Assembly (NCBI GenBank): GCA_938028725.1
Contig: CALIMH010000004.1
Location: forward strand, 124,001 to 188,000
Direction: 5' to 3'
Origin: an uncultured Anaerolineae bacterium
GTDB taxonomy: Bacteria; Chloroflexota; Anaerolineae; J036; Brachytrichaceae
DNA: 64,000 bases
The translations under genes and the position numbers were made by a program. The notes beneath the pieces were generated by a model. The model saw only the letters and a program-made list of their open reading frames with translations. It made no database searches and was not told where the DNA came from. This document shows positions 16,163-25,894 of this stretch, in pieces (position 1 is the stretch's first letter; each line of letters opens with the position of its first letter).

Positions 16163-17656
16163 ATGCGCTACGTTGCTGCGCTCGACCAGGGCACAACCAG
16201 CACGCGATGCATCCTCTTCAGCGCCGATGGACAGCCGTGCGCTATCGCCCAAAAGGAACATCGCCAAATCTACCCACGACCAGGATGGGTGGAGCACGAC
16301 CCGCTGGAGATCTTGCACCACGCCCGCGAGACCTTCCAGCAAGCGCTGGCACAAGTGGGGGCATCGCCGAAGGACATCGCTGCGATCGGTGTGTGCAACC
16401 AGCGCGAGACAACCGTGGTCTGGGATCGCTCCACCGGCAAGCCGCTGCACAATGCCATCGTATGGCAGGACACCCGCACTGCTGACCTATGCGCGGAGCT
16501 GGCCAATGACGGCGGCGTTGACCGCTTTCGCGCCCGCACCGGCTTGCCGATTGCCACCTACTTCAGCGCCACCAAACTGCTGTGGCTTCTGCGCCATATC
16601 CCTTCAGCCCAACACCGCGCCGAGAAGGGGGATGTGCTGTTTGGCACGATCGACGCTTGGCTGATCTGGAACTTCACCGGCCAGCACGTCACCGACGTCA
16701 CCAATGCTAGTCGCACAGGGCTGATGAACCTCCGCACGCTGGATTGGGACGATACTATCTTGAGTGCCCTGAACATCCCTCGCGCGATGTTGCCGCAGAT
16801 CAAGCCCTCCTCGCACGTCTATGGCTTTACGCGCGAGGGAATACCTGTGGCGGGCAACCTGGGCGATCAGCAGGCCGCACTCTTCGGCCAGACGTGCTTC
16901 CAACCTGGCGAGGCCAAGAACACGTATGGCACCGGCTGCTTCATGCTGCTGAACACCGGCGCGCAGCCGGTGTTCTCTCAGCATGGCCTGCTTACCACTG
17001 TCGCCTATCAGCTCGGCGATGAACCACCGACCTACGCGCTGGAGGGGTCGGTGGCCATTGCCGGCGCGCTGGTGCAGTGGTTGCGCGACAATCTGGGGTT
17101 GATCGCGCGCGCTGACGAGATCGAGGCGTTGGCGGCCCAAGTGCCGGATAACGGCGATGTGTACTGCGTGCCCGCCTTTAGCGGTCTATACGCTCCTTAC
17201 TGGCGCGAGGACGCCCGCGGCGTGATTGTTGGGCTGACGCGCTTCGCCACTAAAGCGCACGTGGCTCGCGCTGCGCTGGAGGCCACCGCCTTCCAAACGC
17301 GCGATGTGCTCGAGGCGATGCGCAACGACATGACCGCCTTCAGCGCCGCGGAGTCGCTCTCCGCGCTGCGCGTGGATGGTGGGATGGTGCGCAACGCGCT
17401 GCTCATGCAGTTTCAAGCCGATATTTTGGGCATACCGGTGGTGCGCGCTGCCGTGAGCGAAGTGAGTGCCCTGGGCGCCGCCTACGCTGCCGGCCTGGCC
17501 GTTGGCTTTTGGCCACACTTGGCTGCGCTGCGGGCAAATTGGCGCGCCGACCAAACCTGGCAGCCCACTATGCCCCCGGAGCAGCGAGAGCGCCTGTATC
17601 GGCGCTGGCAACAAGCTGTCACTCGCTCGTTCGGCTGGGCGGCAGAGGCAAGCTGA
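16163..17656 (+). CDS. glpK: Glycerol kinase
   Basis: The 497 residues match the usual FGGY-kinase length. The enzyme phosphorylates glycerol with ATP to glycerol 3-phosphate for catabolism or lipid synthesis. Signatures are [14 protein letters not shown] at 6-19 (ATP side), the substrate motif [40 protein letters not shown], and the FGGY-type [11 protein letters not shown]. No glycerol transporter or glycerol-3-phosphate dehydrogenase is adjacent. The next gene, prmA, starts 13 bases after the stop on the same strand. Confidence 0.96.
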   Translation: MRYVAALDQGTTSTRCILFSADGQPCAIAQKEHRQIYPRPGWVEHDPLEILHHARETFQQALAQVGASPKDIAAIGVCNQRETTVVWDRSTGKPLHNAIVWQDTRTADLCAELANDGGVDRFRARTGLPIATYFSATKLLWLLRHIPSAQHRAEKGDVLFGTIDAWLIWNFTGQHVTDVTNASRTGLMNLRTLDWDDTILSALNIPRAMLPQIKPSSHVYGFTREGIPVAGNLGDQQAALFGQTCFQPGEAKNTYGTGCFMLLNTGAQPVFSQHGLLTTVAYQLGDEPPTYALEGSVAIAGALVQWLRDNLGLIARADEIEALAAQVPDNGDVYCVPAFSGLYAPYWREDARGVIVGLTRFATKAHVARAALEATAFQTRDVLEAMRNDMTAFSAAESLSALRVDGGMVRNALLMQFQADILGIPVVRAAVSEVSALGAAYAAGLAVGFWPHLAALRANWRADQTWQPTMPPEQRERLYRRWQQAVTRSFGWAAEAS

Positions 17657-17669
17657 GCGCGTGTGAGCG

Positions 17670-18584
17670 ATGGATCGCTGGCTGGAGCTGTCACTGGAGA
17701 CGGACGCGGAAACCGCGGAAGCCATCCACGAAGCGCTCTTCCCCATCGTGGAGGGGCGTGTAGCGTTGGAGCAGCTTCACTGCCCAGATGGCGCGCCCGC
17801 GGACCGCTGGGAAAACGAAGCGCCACAAGGGCCGGTGATCGTGCGCGCGTGGCTCGCGCTAGACCAGCCAGAGGCCGATCAGACTCGCGCGCGCGTCGAG
17901 CGCGCGCTGGCTGCGCTGCGCCTGATCCGCCCTTTGCCCGCTGGCAGGTGGCGCGAAGTGCGTCAATCAGATTGGGCTGAGGCCTGGCGAACCGCGTTTC
18001 ACCCCCTACGCATCGGCGAGCGGCTGCTGATTCGGCCATCGTGGATTCAGGCCGAAGCTGTCGAGACGCGCCCAGGAGATATTACCATTGTGCTGGACCC
18101 TGGCATGGCGTTTGGCACAGGCCTGCATCCCACCACCCAGCTATGTGTATTGGCGATGATGAAGCATATTCAAGCCGATGAGCGAGTGCTGGACGTGGGC
18201 TGTGGGTCCGGCATCCTCAGCATCCTGGCGGCGAAGCTGGGCGCCTCGGTTGTGCTCGGGGTGGACACCGACGCGGAGGCCGTGCGCGTGAGCCGAGAGA
18301 ACGCCGCGCTCAACGGTGTGGCCGATCGCGTCCGCTTTGCGCACGGCTCTTTCGAGCTGGCCGATCAGGTGTACGACTGGGCGATCGCCAACATCCTCGC
18401 GCCGGTGATCGCGCGTCTGCTGGCGGAAGGGCTAGCTAACTATGGGCGTCGCTTCATCTTCAGCGGCATTTTGAAGTCGCAGGTGGAGCAAGTGCGGCGA
18501 GCGTGCGAGGAGGCTCGCTTGTCGCTGTGCGAGGAGCAGCAGCTTGGTGATTGGGTTGCGTTAGTGGCACAGCACGCTAGCTAA
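17670..18584 (+). CDS. prmA: Ribosomal protein L11 methyltransferase
   Basis: This 304-residue enzyme has a PrmA N-terminal substrate domain and an S-adenosylmethionine methyltransferase domain. [17 protein letters not shown] and [19 protein letters not shown] form the cofactor site, and [14 protein letters not shown] holds the NxxxP-type motif. It methylates L11 on the ribosome. It follows glpK closely, although a functional link is unlikely. Its stop shares the four bases CTAA with the stop of convergent infA. Confidence 0.94.
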   Translation: MDRWLELSLETDAETAEAIHEALFPIVEGRVALEQLHCPDGAPADRWENEAPQGPVIVRAWLALDQPEADQTRARVERALAALRLIRPLPAGRWREVRQSDWAEAWRTAFHPLRIGERLLIRPSWIQAEAVETRPGDITIVLDPGMAFGTGLHPTTQLCVLAMMKHIQADERVLDVGCGSGILSILAAKLGASVVLGVDTDAEAVRVSRENAALNGVADRVRFAHGSFELADQVYDWAIANILAPVIARLLAEGLANYGRRFIFSGILKSQVEQVRRACEEARLSLCEEQQLGDWVALVAQHAS

Positions 18585-18844
18585 GCTGCAAACTCGGATT
18601 GATCCGGCAAGCGGTAGGTGATGCGCCCGCGCGTGAGGTCATAAGGGGAAATTTCCACTCGCACACGGTCGCCCAGGAAAACGCGGATGTAGTTTTTGCG
18701 CATCTTGCCCGACAGCATGGCTAACAGCTCATGGCCGTTGCTCAGCCGCACACGGAACATGGCATTGGGCAAGGCTTCGATCACCTCACCCTCCATTTCC
18801 AGCACGTCTTCTTTCTGCTTTGGGTCGCGGTCTTTCTTCGGCAT
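18581..18844 (-). CDS. infA: Translation initiation factor IF-1
   Basis: The 87 residues form a single S1/OB-fold protein. [20 protein letters not shown], with [24 protein letters not shown] after it, is the IF-1 signature. The tail ([12 protein letters not shown]) is complete. It binds the ribosomal A site during initiation. The N-terminus carries a lysine/aspartate-rich lead of about 12 residues compared with the usual MAK-type start. The ATG at 18844 is used; the frame is open to a TTG at 18856. It stands alone here, away from ribosomal protein genes. Confidence 0.93.
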   Translation of the reverse strand: MPKKDRDPKQKEDVLEMEGEVIEALPNAMFRVRLSNGHELLAMLSGKMRKNYIRVFLGDRVRVEISPYDLTRGRITYRLPDQSEFAA

Positions 18845-18882
18845 AAGGTTTGGCAACTGTGCTCTGCTTGAGAGCGAAAGGG

Positions 18883-18888
18883 ATTATA
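18883..18888 (-). promoter_or_regulatory. -10 element for infA
   Basis: A perfect TATAAT on the minus strand lies 38 bases before the infA ATG. Confidence 0.5.
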
Positions 18889-18977
18889 AGCGGCTAATTC
18901 AAAGGCTGTCCTGAATGAAGCAAGATGCGCATCGTTCAATCCTTGCGCAATGCGTCGGAGCAGCGCCGGCTGGTGGA

Positions 18978-20084
18978 TTAGCCAGCCTGCGTTAAGCTTC
19001 GCCTTGCTTGCAGGTCCTGGACCAACGTCACCACAATGGTGAGGACCGTGAGCGGCACCACAAACCACAACATGGCGCTGCTGAAGATGGGCAGCAGTTC
19101 GTGTTGGGTTGCGTTGAGCACTAGATAAACGGTGTAACCGATGTAGTAACCGGTGAACAACACTCCTTCCCAGCGCGAGATGCGGTTGCCGGTGAAGAAG
19201 ATCGGCAAGCAGGCCACTGCGACGGCTAGCATGAAAGGTATGTCAAAGCGCAACAGCGAAGGGGCGACCGAAACGCCGCTTGGAGACACGGCTGCCGTCA
19301 GGCCGAGCACGGAGAGCAAGTTGAAGATGTTGCTGCCCACCACGTTGCCAGCGGCAATGTCGCGCTCGCCGCGAATGGCTGCCATCACCGAGGTCGCCAA
19401 CTCCGGCAGCGAGGTGCCCACTGCAACAATTGTCAAGCCGATCACCACTTCGCTCACGCCCAGCCAGCGCGCCAGGGCCACGGCCGCATCCACCAAAAGG
19501 CGCGAGCCGAAGGTCAACAGCACCAGCCCAATTGCCACCAGCCCGAGGTTCAGCCCGATTTGCAGTGCCCCACGCGGTGGCTCCTTGCCGAACTCCTCCT
19601 CGTATTCCTCAATCACTGTTGCTTCGTTCTCCTGGCGGCTCTTGATCGTGAGGAACACGGTGTAGGTGACGATCCCGGCGAAGAGGATGATGCCCTCCAA
19701 GCGGCCCACCACACCGTCCAGCGCGAACAAAGCGGTCACCACCGAGACGAGGATCATCAGCGGCACATCCAAGCGCACCAATTGCTGATGCACGACCAGC
19801 GGTGCCAGCGAGGCGGATAGGCCAAGAATGAGCAGGATGTTGGCGATATTGCTGCCCACTACGTTGCCCATTGCGATGTCGGCTTGGCCGATCAACGCAG
19901 AGCGGATGCTCACGGCCAGTTCCGGCGCGCTAGTGCCGAAAGCCACCACTGTCAAACCAATCACGAGCGGCGAGATGCCCAATGCCAGTGCGAGCTTAGC
20001 CGCGCCGCGCACCAGCCACTCTGCTCCCAGCGTGAGCATCACCAAGCCGACGATCAACAGAAGAACAGCAGAAAGGACGTCCAT
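18978..20084 (-). CDS. Calcium/sodium antiporter, CaCA family (YrbG-like)
   Basis: This 368-residue protein has about ten membrane helices arranged as two inverted repeats. Each half has the alpha-repeat signature: VVAFGTSAPELAVSI with GNVVGSNIANILLILG in the first, and IVAVGTSLPELATSV with GNVVGSNIFNLLSVLG in the second. Their acidic and polar residues make the cation path. An acidic cytosolic loop (EEYEEEFG) joins the halves. The protein exports calcium in exchange for sodium or protons in related bacteria. Gene direction is the same as rdgB upstream, with 81 bases between. Confidence 0.93.
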   Translation of the reverse strand: MDVLSAVLLLIVGLVMLTLGAEWLVRGAAKLALALGISPLVIGLTVVAFGTSAPELAVSIRSALIGQADIAMGNVVGSNIANILLILGLSASLAPLVVHQQLVRLDVPLMILVSVVTALFALDGVVGRLEGIILFAGIVTYTVFLTIKSRQENEATVIEEYEEEFGKEPPRGALQIGLNLGLVAIGLVLLTFGSRLLVDAAVALARWLGVSEVVIGLTIVAVGTSLPELATSVMAAIRGERDIAAGNVVGSNIFNLLSVLGLTAAVSPSGVSVAPSLLRFDIPFMLAVAVACLPIFFTGNRISRWEGVLFTGYYIGYTVYLVLNATQHELLPIFSSAMLWFVVPLTVLTIVVTLVQDLQARRSLTQAG

Positions 20085-20165
20085 TGCGCGCAGCTCCTCC
20101 GGGTTCGGTGTAGCTGCAGATTGTAGCGGAAAGTGCAGCGCGAGAGCGCAGGTGCGCAGCAGGCG

Positions 20166-20798
20166 CTATGCCCGCGCTGAATGGCCGCGCTGGGCCCAGG
20201 CTGTCAGCAGCGCGCGTATGGCTGCGCCGCGGTGGCTGATGCGGTGTTTCTCTGTTGGCGTCATTTCGGCCAGCGTGCGCGTCTCCCCACGAGGGATAAA
20301 CACGGGGTCAAAGCCAAATCCGCCTTGGCCGCGGGCCGTTGGCGCGATGAAGCCCTCACATGTGCCTGACACCAGTTGTTCGCTGCTATCTGGACCGATA
20401 GCGGCGAGGACGCATCGGAAGCGCGCGTGGCGCTGTTCAGTCGGCACGTCGCGCAGCTCGTGCAACAATGCCGCGCATCCGTCGCCGTTTGGCGCAGCGT
20501 GGTGGTAGCGCGCGGAGTGAACACCCGGCCGCCCACCCAGCGCCTCCACTTCCAAGCCGGAGTCATCGGCAAGCACCCACAGGTCGGCAAAGCCTGCCGC
20601 ACGCGCAGCCGCGGCGAAGGCGCGCGCTTTGCGCAAAGCGTTACCAGCGTAGGTGGGTGCGTCCTCTGGCGGGTCGCAGACGATGCCCAGTTCGCTGGGT
20701 GTGTAGATTGTGGCATCGCTCACGCCATGCAGCTCGAAGAGCTGGCGAAACTCTGCCACCTTGTGGGCGTTGTTGGACGCGAGCAGCACCCGCTTCAC
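20166..20798 (-). CDS. rdgB: XTP/dITP diphosphatase (RdgB/HAM1 family)
   Basis: The 210 residues start at VLLASNNAHKVAEF (the family T/SNNxxK nucleotide-binding motif), followed by ALRKARAFAAAA, then the metal-binding LADDSGLEVEALGGRPGV, then QGGFGFDPVFIP and AEMTPTEKHRISHRG. The enzyme removes non-canonical purine triphosphates (ITP, XTP) so they do not enter DNA. It is divergent from the biotin carrier gene, with only 27 bases between the starts. Confidence 0.95.
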   Translation of the reverse strand: MKRVLLASNNAHKVAEFRQLFELHGVSDATIYTPSELGIVCDPPEDAPTYAGNALRKARAFAAAARAAGFADLWVLADDSGLEVEALGGRPGVHSARYHHAAPNGDGCAALLHELRDVPTEQRHARFRCVLAAIGPDSSEQLVSGTCEGFIAPTARGQGGFGFDPVFIPRGETRTLAEMTPTEKHRISHRGAAIRALLTAWAQRGHSARA

Positions 20799-20805
20799 GA
20801 GGGCT

Positions 20806-20811
20806 TATACT
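20806..20811 (+). promoter_or_regulatory. -10 element before the biotin carrier gene
   Basis: TATACT ends 14 bases before the ATG at 20826, within the 27-base divergent gap shared with rdgB. There is no clear ribosome site between. Confidence 0.45.
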
Positions 20812-20825
20812 ACCAGCGCACAATC

Positions 20826-21329
20826 ATGAGATACCTCACCACTGTTGGCGACCAAACGCTCACCATTGACATCAACCAGGATGACCAAGTGGTTGTGGAC
20901 GGTGTCCTCAAGAAGGTGGACTTTTGCGCCATCGATCAAGGCGGCTTGTATTCGCTGATTATTGACAACCGCTCGTACGAGGTCTTGGTGGAGCGCGGTG
21001 AGCGGGAGAACGAGTATCGCGTGTTGATCAACGGCGTGCTTTACACTGTGCAGGTGGCGGATGAGCGCGCCAAGCGCCTGGCCGAGGCTGCCGGCGCTTT
21101 TGTCCCCACCAGTGGAGAGGTCAACATCAAGGCACCGATGCCGGGGCTGATTGTCGCCGTGCCGGTGCAGGAAGGCCAAGCGGTCAAGAGGGGCCAAGTG
21201 TTGGTCGTGCTAGAGTCTATGAAGATGGAGAACGAGTTGAAAGCGCCGCGCGACGGCGTGGTGGCCAGCGTGCGGGTGCAGCCGCGCCAGGTGGTGGAGC
21301 AACACCAGGTGCTGGTTGTGCTGAGCTGA
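20826..21329 (+). CDS. Biotin carboxyl carrier protein-like subunit
   Basis: This 167-residue protein has a C-terminal biotinyl domain whose ESMKMEN (130-136) carries the biotin lysine, Lys133. The barrel around it reads IKAPMPGLIVAVPV and QVVEQHQVLVVLS. The N-terminal 90 residues (SLIIDNRSYEVLVE, EYRVLINGVLYTVQV) look like the BT-type scaffold found before the biotin domain in acyl-CoA and pyruvate carboxylases, so this is not a bare AccB. No biotin carboxylase or carboxyltransferase gene is nearby; its partner must be encoded elsewhere. The true start is 20826, although the frame is open far upstream across rdgB. RecJ follows two bases later. Confidence 0.88.
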   Translation: MRYLTTVGDQTLTIDINQDDQVVVDGVLKKVDFCAIDQGGLYSLIIDNRSYEVLVERGERENEYRVLINGVLYTVQVADERAKRLAEAAGAFVPTSGEVNIKAPMPGLIVAVPVQEGQAVKRGQVLVVLESMKMENELKAPRDGVVASVRVQPRQVVEQHQVLVVLS

Positions 21330-21331
21330 CG

Positions 21332-23599
21332 GTGAACCCATCTGAACTTGCCGCTGCGCTGCGGGTGCATCCGCTGATCGCTGAGGTGCTCCTCTGCCGT
21401 GGCTGCGATACACCCGAAGCCGGCCGTGCTTTTCTCGACCCCAACGCCTATACGCCGACCGACCCTTTGGCGCTGCCCAACATGGCTTGCGCCGTGCACG
21501 TATTGCGCGAAGCCATCGCTCAGCAGCGCAGGCTACGCGTGTGGGGCGATTTTGACGCTGATGGTCAAACCGCCACCGCTGTGTTGCTGATCGGCCTGCG
21601 CGCAATGGGCGCACAGGTGGATTTCACCATCCCCGACCGCGCTCGCCATGGCCACGGCCTGAACGAGGAGGGCATCGTGCAAGCCGCTGAAGCGGGTGTT
21701 GAGCTGTTGATCACCTGCGATTGTGGCATCGCGGACGTTGAGCGGGTTGCGCTCGCCCAGCAGCATGGCATGACTGTGATCGTGACCGACCACCACGACA
21801 TCGCGCGCGACGCGGCGGGACGCATCCGGCTTCCTCCTGCTGCTGCTGTGCTCAACCCCAAGTTGCTAGACGCTGACCACCCCTTCGCCACGTTGCCGGG
21901 CGTTGGGGTGGCGTGGTTGCTGGTTGCAGCATTGGCGCGCTCCATCGCGGCCACCTTTGACCCGCTTGCCCTGCTCGACTTGGTCGCCATCGGCATCGTC
22001 GCCGACGTGGCTGTTCAGCGCAAGGAGACGCGCTACTTGCTCCAGCGAGGGCTGCAGCAGTTGCGCCGGCAGCCGCGCTTGGGAGTGCGCGCCCTGATGC
22101 GCAGCGCTGGCGTGGAGCCGTCGGCGCTCACCGAAGACACAATCGCCTTTAAGCTTGCGCCGCGCCTCAACGCCGCTGGCCGCCTGCGCACGGCCGACTT
22201 GGGGGTGCGCTTGCTGATCAGCCAGGACGAGACCGAAGCCGCCATCCTCGCCAGCGAGATCGAGGCGCTCAACTTAGAGCGTCAAACGCTGCAACAGCGA
22301 GTGGAGCAAGAGGCGCTGGCGATGCTGGCCCAAGACCCAAGCCTCGCTGAGGATGCTGTGATCGTGCTCTACTCAACGACCTGGCCTCCTAGCTTGCTCG
22401 GCGTGGCTGCCTCGGCAGTGGTGGGCGCCACAGGCAAGCCTGCCATCCTCATCGCCGGCCAGCCGGGTGAGGTGGCGCGCGCCTCTGCTCGCAGCGTGGA
22501 AGGGGTGGACATTCACGCGGCTATTGCTGCCCAGTCTCATCTCATCGAGGGCGGCGGCGGCCACCCGATGGCCGCCGGCTTCAACATCCGGCCGGAGCGC
22601 ATCTCAGCCTTCCGCGAGGCGATCAACCGCGAAGTGGCGCGTCAACTGGCGGCGCGCGGCGAGCCGCCGCCCCTTCCGGAGACGTTCCCCGTCGCCTGGC
22701 GCGACGCTGACCTGCCGCTAGCGGCCCAGATCGAGCAACTGGCGCCGTTCGGGCCGGGCAACCCTTGCCCGCTCCTGCGATGTGAGGGCTTGAGCGTGGC
22801 TAACATCCAGCTGTTGGGCGAAAGCCGTGCGCACGTGCGGCTCTTCCTCGACGATGGCCAGGGCCACCAGCGCGAAGCGTTGTGGTGGGGTGGGGCTTCC
22901 CAGCCGCTCCCTCAGCGCGATGGGTTGGTGTCGCTCGTGTTCACCTTGCGCCGCGCTGTGTTTCGTGGGCGCGAGCGTGCCCAGATTGTGGTGCAGGAGC
23001 TGAGTTTTGCCGATCAGCACTTGCACGCTGCACCACTGCGCCAGGAGGCCTGGCTGGGAGATTTCCTGTTGCGCGATGTGCGCCAGGCCGATGATTGGCG
23101 CGCGCTCACCCAGACGCTGGCTCAGGAGTTCGAGCCGCAGGCAGTGCAAGTGTGGGGCGAGGGGGAGGGCGCCCTGCCGCGCCGCGCACTTGTCTCGAAG
23201 CCGGTGCTGGTGATCGCTGTCCCACCGCCAAGTGCTCAGGCGCTCGCGGATGCGCTGCGCCGCGCCCAGCCGCAGGTAGTGGTGCTGGCATACCGATGCG
23301 CCGACGCTGACGATGACCTCAAACAGTTGCTCACTGCCGTGGCCGGCATGATGAAGGTGGCGCAACGCCGCGGCGACGACTGGAATGACCCAGCTGTGAT
23401 CGAGCGCATGGCCGCGCGCATCAACCAGCGCGACGAAACCGTCCGCGCGGCCATTGCCATCTTGCTTCACCCCGACAAGCGCCAACTAGAGCTGCTGCGC
23501 GCGCTGCTGCACGAGACGCGCGCCTGGCGCCGCTTCGCCTGCCAAGCGTCGGCAGAGGCCGTGTTGCGCGCCGGAACGGAGCTGCTGCGTGAGGGTTGA
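21332..23599 (+). CDS. recJ: Single-stranded-DNA-specific 5'-3' exonuclease RecJ
   Basis: This 755-residue nuclease of the DHH superfamily is used in recombination and mismatch repair. The manganese site is visible as WGDFDADGQTAT, LLITCDCGIAD and VTDHHD. The DHHA1 domain has EGGGGHPMAAGF. An OB-like domain follows (LAPFGPGNPCPLL). The last 200 residues form a degenerate C-terminal domain as in long Firmicutes-type RecJ proteins. It starts with GTG two bases after the biotin carrier stop, so the two are co-transcribed, an unusual pairing without an obvious functional link. Confidence 0.93.
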   Translation: MNPSELAAALRVHPLIAEVLLCRGCDTPEAGRAFLDPNAYTPTDPLALPNMACAVHVLREAIAQQRRLRVWGDFDADGQTATAVLLIGLRAMGAQVDFTIPDRARHGHGLNEEGIVQAAEAGVELLITCDCGIADVERVALAQQHGMTVIVTDHHDIARDAAGRIRLPPAAAVLNPKLLDADHPFATLPGVGVAWLLVAALARSIAATFDPLALLDLVAIGIVADVAVQRKETRYLLQRGLQQLRRQPRLGVRALMRSAGVEPSALTEDTIAFKLAPRLNAAGRLRTADLGVRLLISQDETEAAILASEIEALNLERQTLQQRVEQEALAMLAQDPSLAEDAVIVLYSTTWPPSLLGVAASAVVGATGKPAILIAGQPGEVARASARSVEGVDIHAAIAAQSHLIEGGGGHPMAAGFNIRPERISAFREAINREVARQLAARGEPPPLPETFPVAWRDADLPLAAQIEQLAPFGPGNPCPLLRCEGLSVANIQLLGESRAHVRLFLDDGQGHQREALWWGGASQPLPQRDGLVSLVFTLRRAVFRGRERAQIVVQELSFADQHLHAAPLRQEAWLGDFLLRDVRQADDWRALTQTLAQEFEPQAVQVWGEGEGALPRRALVSKPVLVIAVPPPSAQALADALRRAQPQVVVLAYRCADADDDLKQLLTAVAGMMKVAQRRGDDWNDPAVIERMAARINQRDETVRAAIAILLHPDKRQLELLRALLHETRAWRRFACQASAEAVLRAGTELLREG

Positions 23600-23736
23600 A
23601 CGCGCCGGCGTGGCTCAGCATCATCTGCTGCTGCTCCCCTCGCATCGTCGCCGGGCCGTTGGCCCGCGCAGCGGCACTCGGCGTGACGCAGCCGCACCGG
23701 GCCATCGCGAGCAGCGGGCGGGTAAGATCGCAGCCT

Positions 23737-25461
23737 GTGCGTCGCCTCCTTCTCGCGCTCTGCGCCGGCGTGGTCTGGGGTGGGATTGGCGCAGCTCTGA
23801 ATCCATCGCTGCACCCCCTTCGATTGGTCTTTCACAACCCCTCCGAGGTTGCGCTGCGCGATGTGCAACTGCCCTTCGTCTTGGCCATGCCACACCCCCG
23901 CCACGCCCACCGATTGCGCGTGCACGACGCCGACGGGCGAGCAGTGAACTTCTGGATTGAGTCAACCACAGACAGCTCCGTGCGCGGCTGGGTGAAACTG
24001 CCGCACCTACCGCCGCTCGGGATGCTGACGCTGGGGGTGAGTTACGCCGCCGAGCACCATGCAGAAGACCTCTCAAGCGGGCGGCGCACTTTTGAGATGT
24101 TCGACGACTTTGGCCAACCTGGCCTGGGCTACTACAGATTTGGTCCGCCCACCACCATCATGACCCGCTCGCTGCCCTGGGAGACCGAAGCGCCGCACAC
24201 CCTCAGCGTGGTGGAGCTGGCGCGCGGGGGCTATCGCTTCTGGGGCTACTATGGCCTGGCCAACTGTGGCGGCATTGGCCTAGCCCGCAGCAACGACCTC
24301 ATCCACTGGGACAAGTGGCCGCAGCCGCTGCTGAGCGGCGAAGGCGAACGCTGGCCCAGCGCCCTGCGCGTGGGTGACGTGGTGTACGTGGCCTATGACC
24401 GCGATCATTGCGGCACCAGCCACATTGTGCTGCGCACCACCCACGATGGCCTCACGCTCAGCGCCCCGCCGCACGTGCTGGTGAAGCCGCAGCCGGGCAT
24501 GCGCAACCAAAACCCCGCCCTCTTCCGCGACCCGAACACAGGTTTGTTCCACCTCTACTGGTTTCGCGGTGGTAGCGAAGCCGGCTTTTGGGAGATCCGC
24601 ATGCGCACTGCCGGTCGCGTTGAGCAGTTGTCCGACCCCACCTCCGAGCGGGTGGTGCTGCGAGCGCCGTACGAGCTGGCCGCGCCCCACATGCTTTTTC
24701 ACGACAACACCTATTTCCTCAGCACCGAGGTCAACGAGCACGCCTGGAAGACCAGAATCTACGCAGGCCGCACGCCCTACGGCCCCTTCACCCCGCTGCC
24801 CGATGCACCCCAGCTCAGCGACAACCAGGCTTGTTTGTTCCAGCATGTGTTTGATAGCGTGATACACGGCTACATCTGCAAAGTGATCGGCACGGAGTGG
24901 GTGTTGCAGCACCGCGCCGCAAACCCGCGCGCCGGCCGCGTCGTCGAACGGCGCATAGATGAAGGCGTTTGGACAGCCCTCAGCGGCTCATGGCGCACCC
25001 ATGCTGACGGTAGAAATGTCGTGCTAGTTGGCCAGGAGCCGGGTCTGTTGCGCACGGCGTTGATCGGCAGTGACCTCGTGTTTGAGGCGCGCGCGAGGGG
25101 CGACTGGGGCTTGGCGGTGCGCGTGCAAGATGCGCGCAACTACCTCGGTGTGCACTACACTGCAGACGACGCTGCAGAAGCAAGCTGGATGCACGAAGGG
25201 CTGCCCATCGTCTTGGGCCGCGCAGCGTTGGATACAAACCAAACCGACTGGCAGCACGTTGGCCTGGAGGCACAAGGGGAATGGCTGCGGCTGTGGCTGG
25301 GCGATGCACTGGCGTTGGAGGTGAAACTCCCACCGGAAGCGCCCACAGTTGGACACGCTGCCGTGTGGAGCGTTGGCCGAGCTGAGTTTGATGACGTGCG
25401 CTGGCGCAAGCCGCTGCCGTTCCCACCGTGGGCCGGAGAATTGAGTGTTAAGAAACATTAA
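23737..25461 (+). CDS. Exported DUF2341 / beta-propeller / concanavalin-like protein
   Basis: The protein has about 574 residues. After a short hydrophobic N-terminus (RRLLLALCAGVVWGG) comes a DUF2341-like domain (SEVALRDVQLPFVLAM to TLGVSYAAEH), then a five-bladed propeller like GH43/GH32 or DUF1961 proteins (GLARSNDLIHWDKWPQPLLS, NQNPALFRDPNTGLFHLYW, GRTPYGPFTPL), and a C-terminal lectin-like sandwich ending at FDDVRWRKP. A carbohydrate-related role outside the cell is inferred. The frame is open back to a TTG at 23596 overlapping recJ. The GTG at 23737 is preferred because it makes a signal peptide. No strong ribosome site supports either start. Confidence 0.65.
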   Translation: MRRLLLALCAGVVWGGIGAALNPSLHPLRLVFHNPSEVALRDVQLPFVLAMPHPRHAHRLRVHDADGRAVNFWIESTTDSSVRGWVKLPHLPPLGMLTLGVSYAAEHHAEDLSSGRRTFEMFDDFGQPGLGYYRFGPPTTIMTRSLPWETEAPHTLSVVELARGGYRFWGYYGLANCGGIGLARSNDLIHWDKWPQPLLSGEGERWPSALRVGDVVYVAYDRDHCGTSHIVLRTTHDGLTLSAPPHVLVKPQPGMRNQNPALFRDPNTGLFHLYWFRGGSEAGFWEIRMRTAGRVEQLSDPTSERVVLRAPYELAAPHMLFHDNTYFLSTEVNEHAWKTRIYAGRTPYGPFTPLPDAPQLSDNQACLFQHVFDSVIHGYICKVIGTEWVLQHRAANPRAGRVVERRIDEGVWTALSGSWRTHADGRNVVLVGQEPGLLRTALIGSDLVFEARARGDWGLAVRVQDARNYLGVHYTADDAAEASWMHEGLPIVLGRAALDTNQTDWQHVGLEAQGEWLRLWLGDALALEVKLPPEAPTVGHAAVWSVGRAEFDDVRWRKPLPFPPWAGELSVKKH

Positions 25462-25894
25462 ATTCACAGAATGCGGATCTTTTCCACATCTATTCATCAC
25501 TCCGTCCACACAATCTAAGCGAATCCAAATAAAAACCTAGCTGCGCGTGGCAGTGCGGATGGGTGGGATGGTTGAAGAAGGCCCTCAACCGGACGAACAC
25601 TCAAGCCTTCGAGAGGAGCTTTTTGCAGGCGTAGCCATCAACCAGGCTGCACCACCAGGTTTTTGGCCGAGAAGTGTAGGCGAAACGTCAGGTGAGAGGG
25701 TGCGGCAAAGGATATCCTTGCCTCCAATGATGCACCTGAGCTATGACATCACGTACAGCCGTTGGTGCGCTGTAGCCACGGAATCGCAACAATGGGCGAA
25801 GTGCCTGAGCGGGTCAGGTATGATTGACGTTGGTGATTGTTCGTATCCTTCATCATCGCAGGGAAAGCTGCATAGCTGAGCGCTCAAAAAGGAC
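25462..25894. other. 433-base gap without a recognised gene
   Basis: This is the longest stretch without a gene and is more AT-rich than its surroundings. I see no RNA gene, terminator hairpin or mobile-element end. A 110-codon open frame (25547-25879, GTG start) has no recognisable family or ribosome site. The last 20 bases hold AAAAAGGA (25886-25893), the ribosome site of the next gene, and a TTGACG near 25825 could be part of a promoter, though no well-spaced -10 was found. Confidence 0.4.

Noticed and set aside
25547-25879. A 110-codon plus-strand frame in the longest gap
   Set aside because: There is no ribosome site, no recognisable family, and no coding-like pattern compared with the neighbours. 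It is too weak to call a gene.
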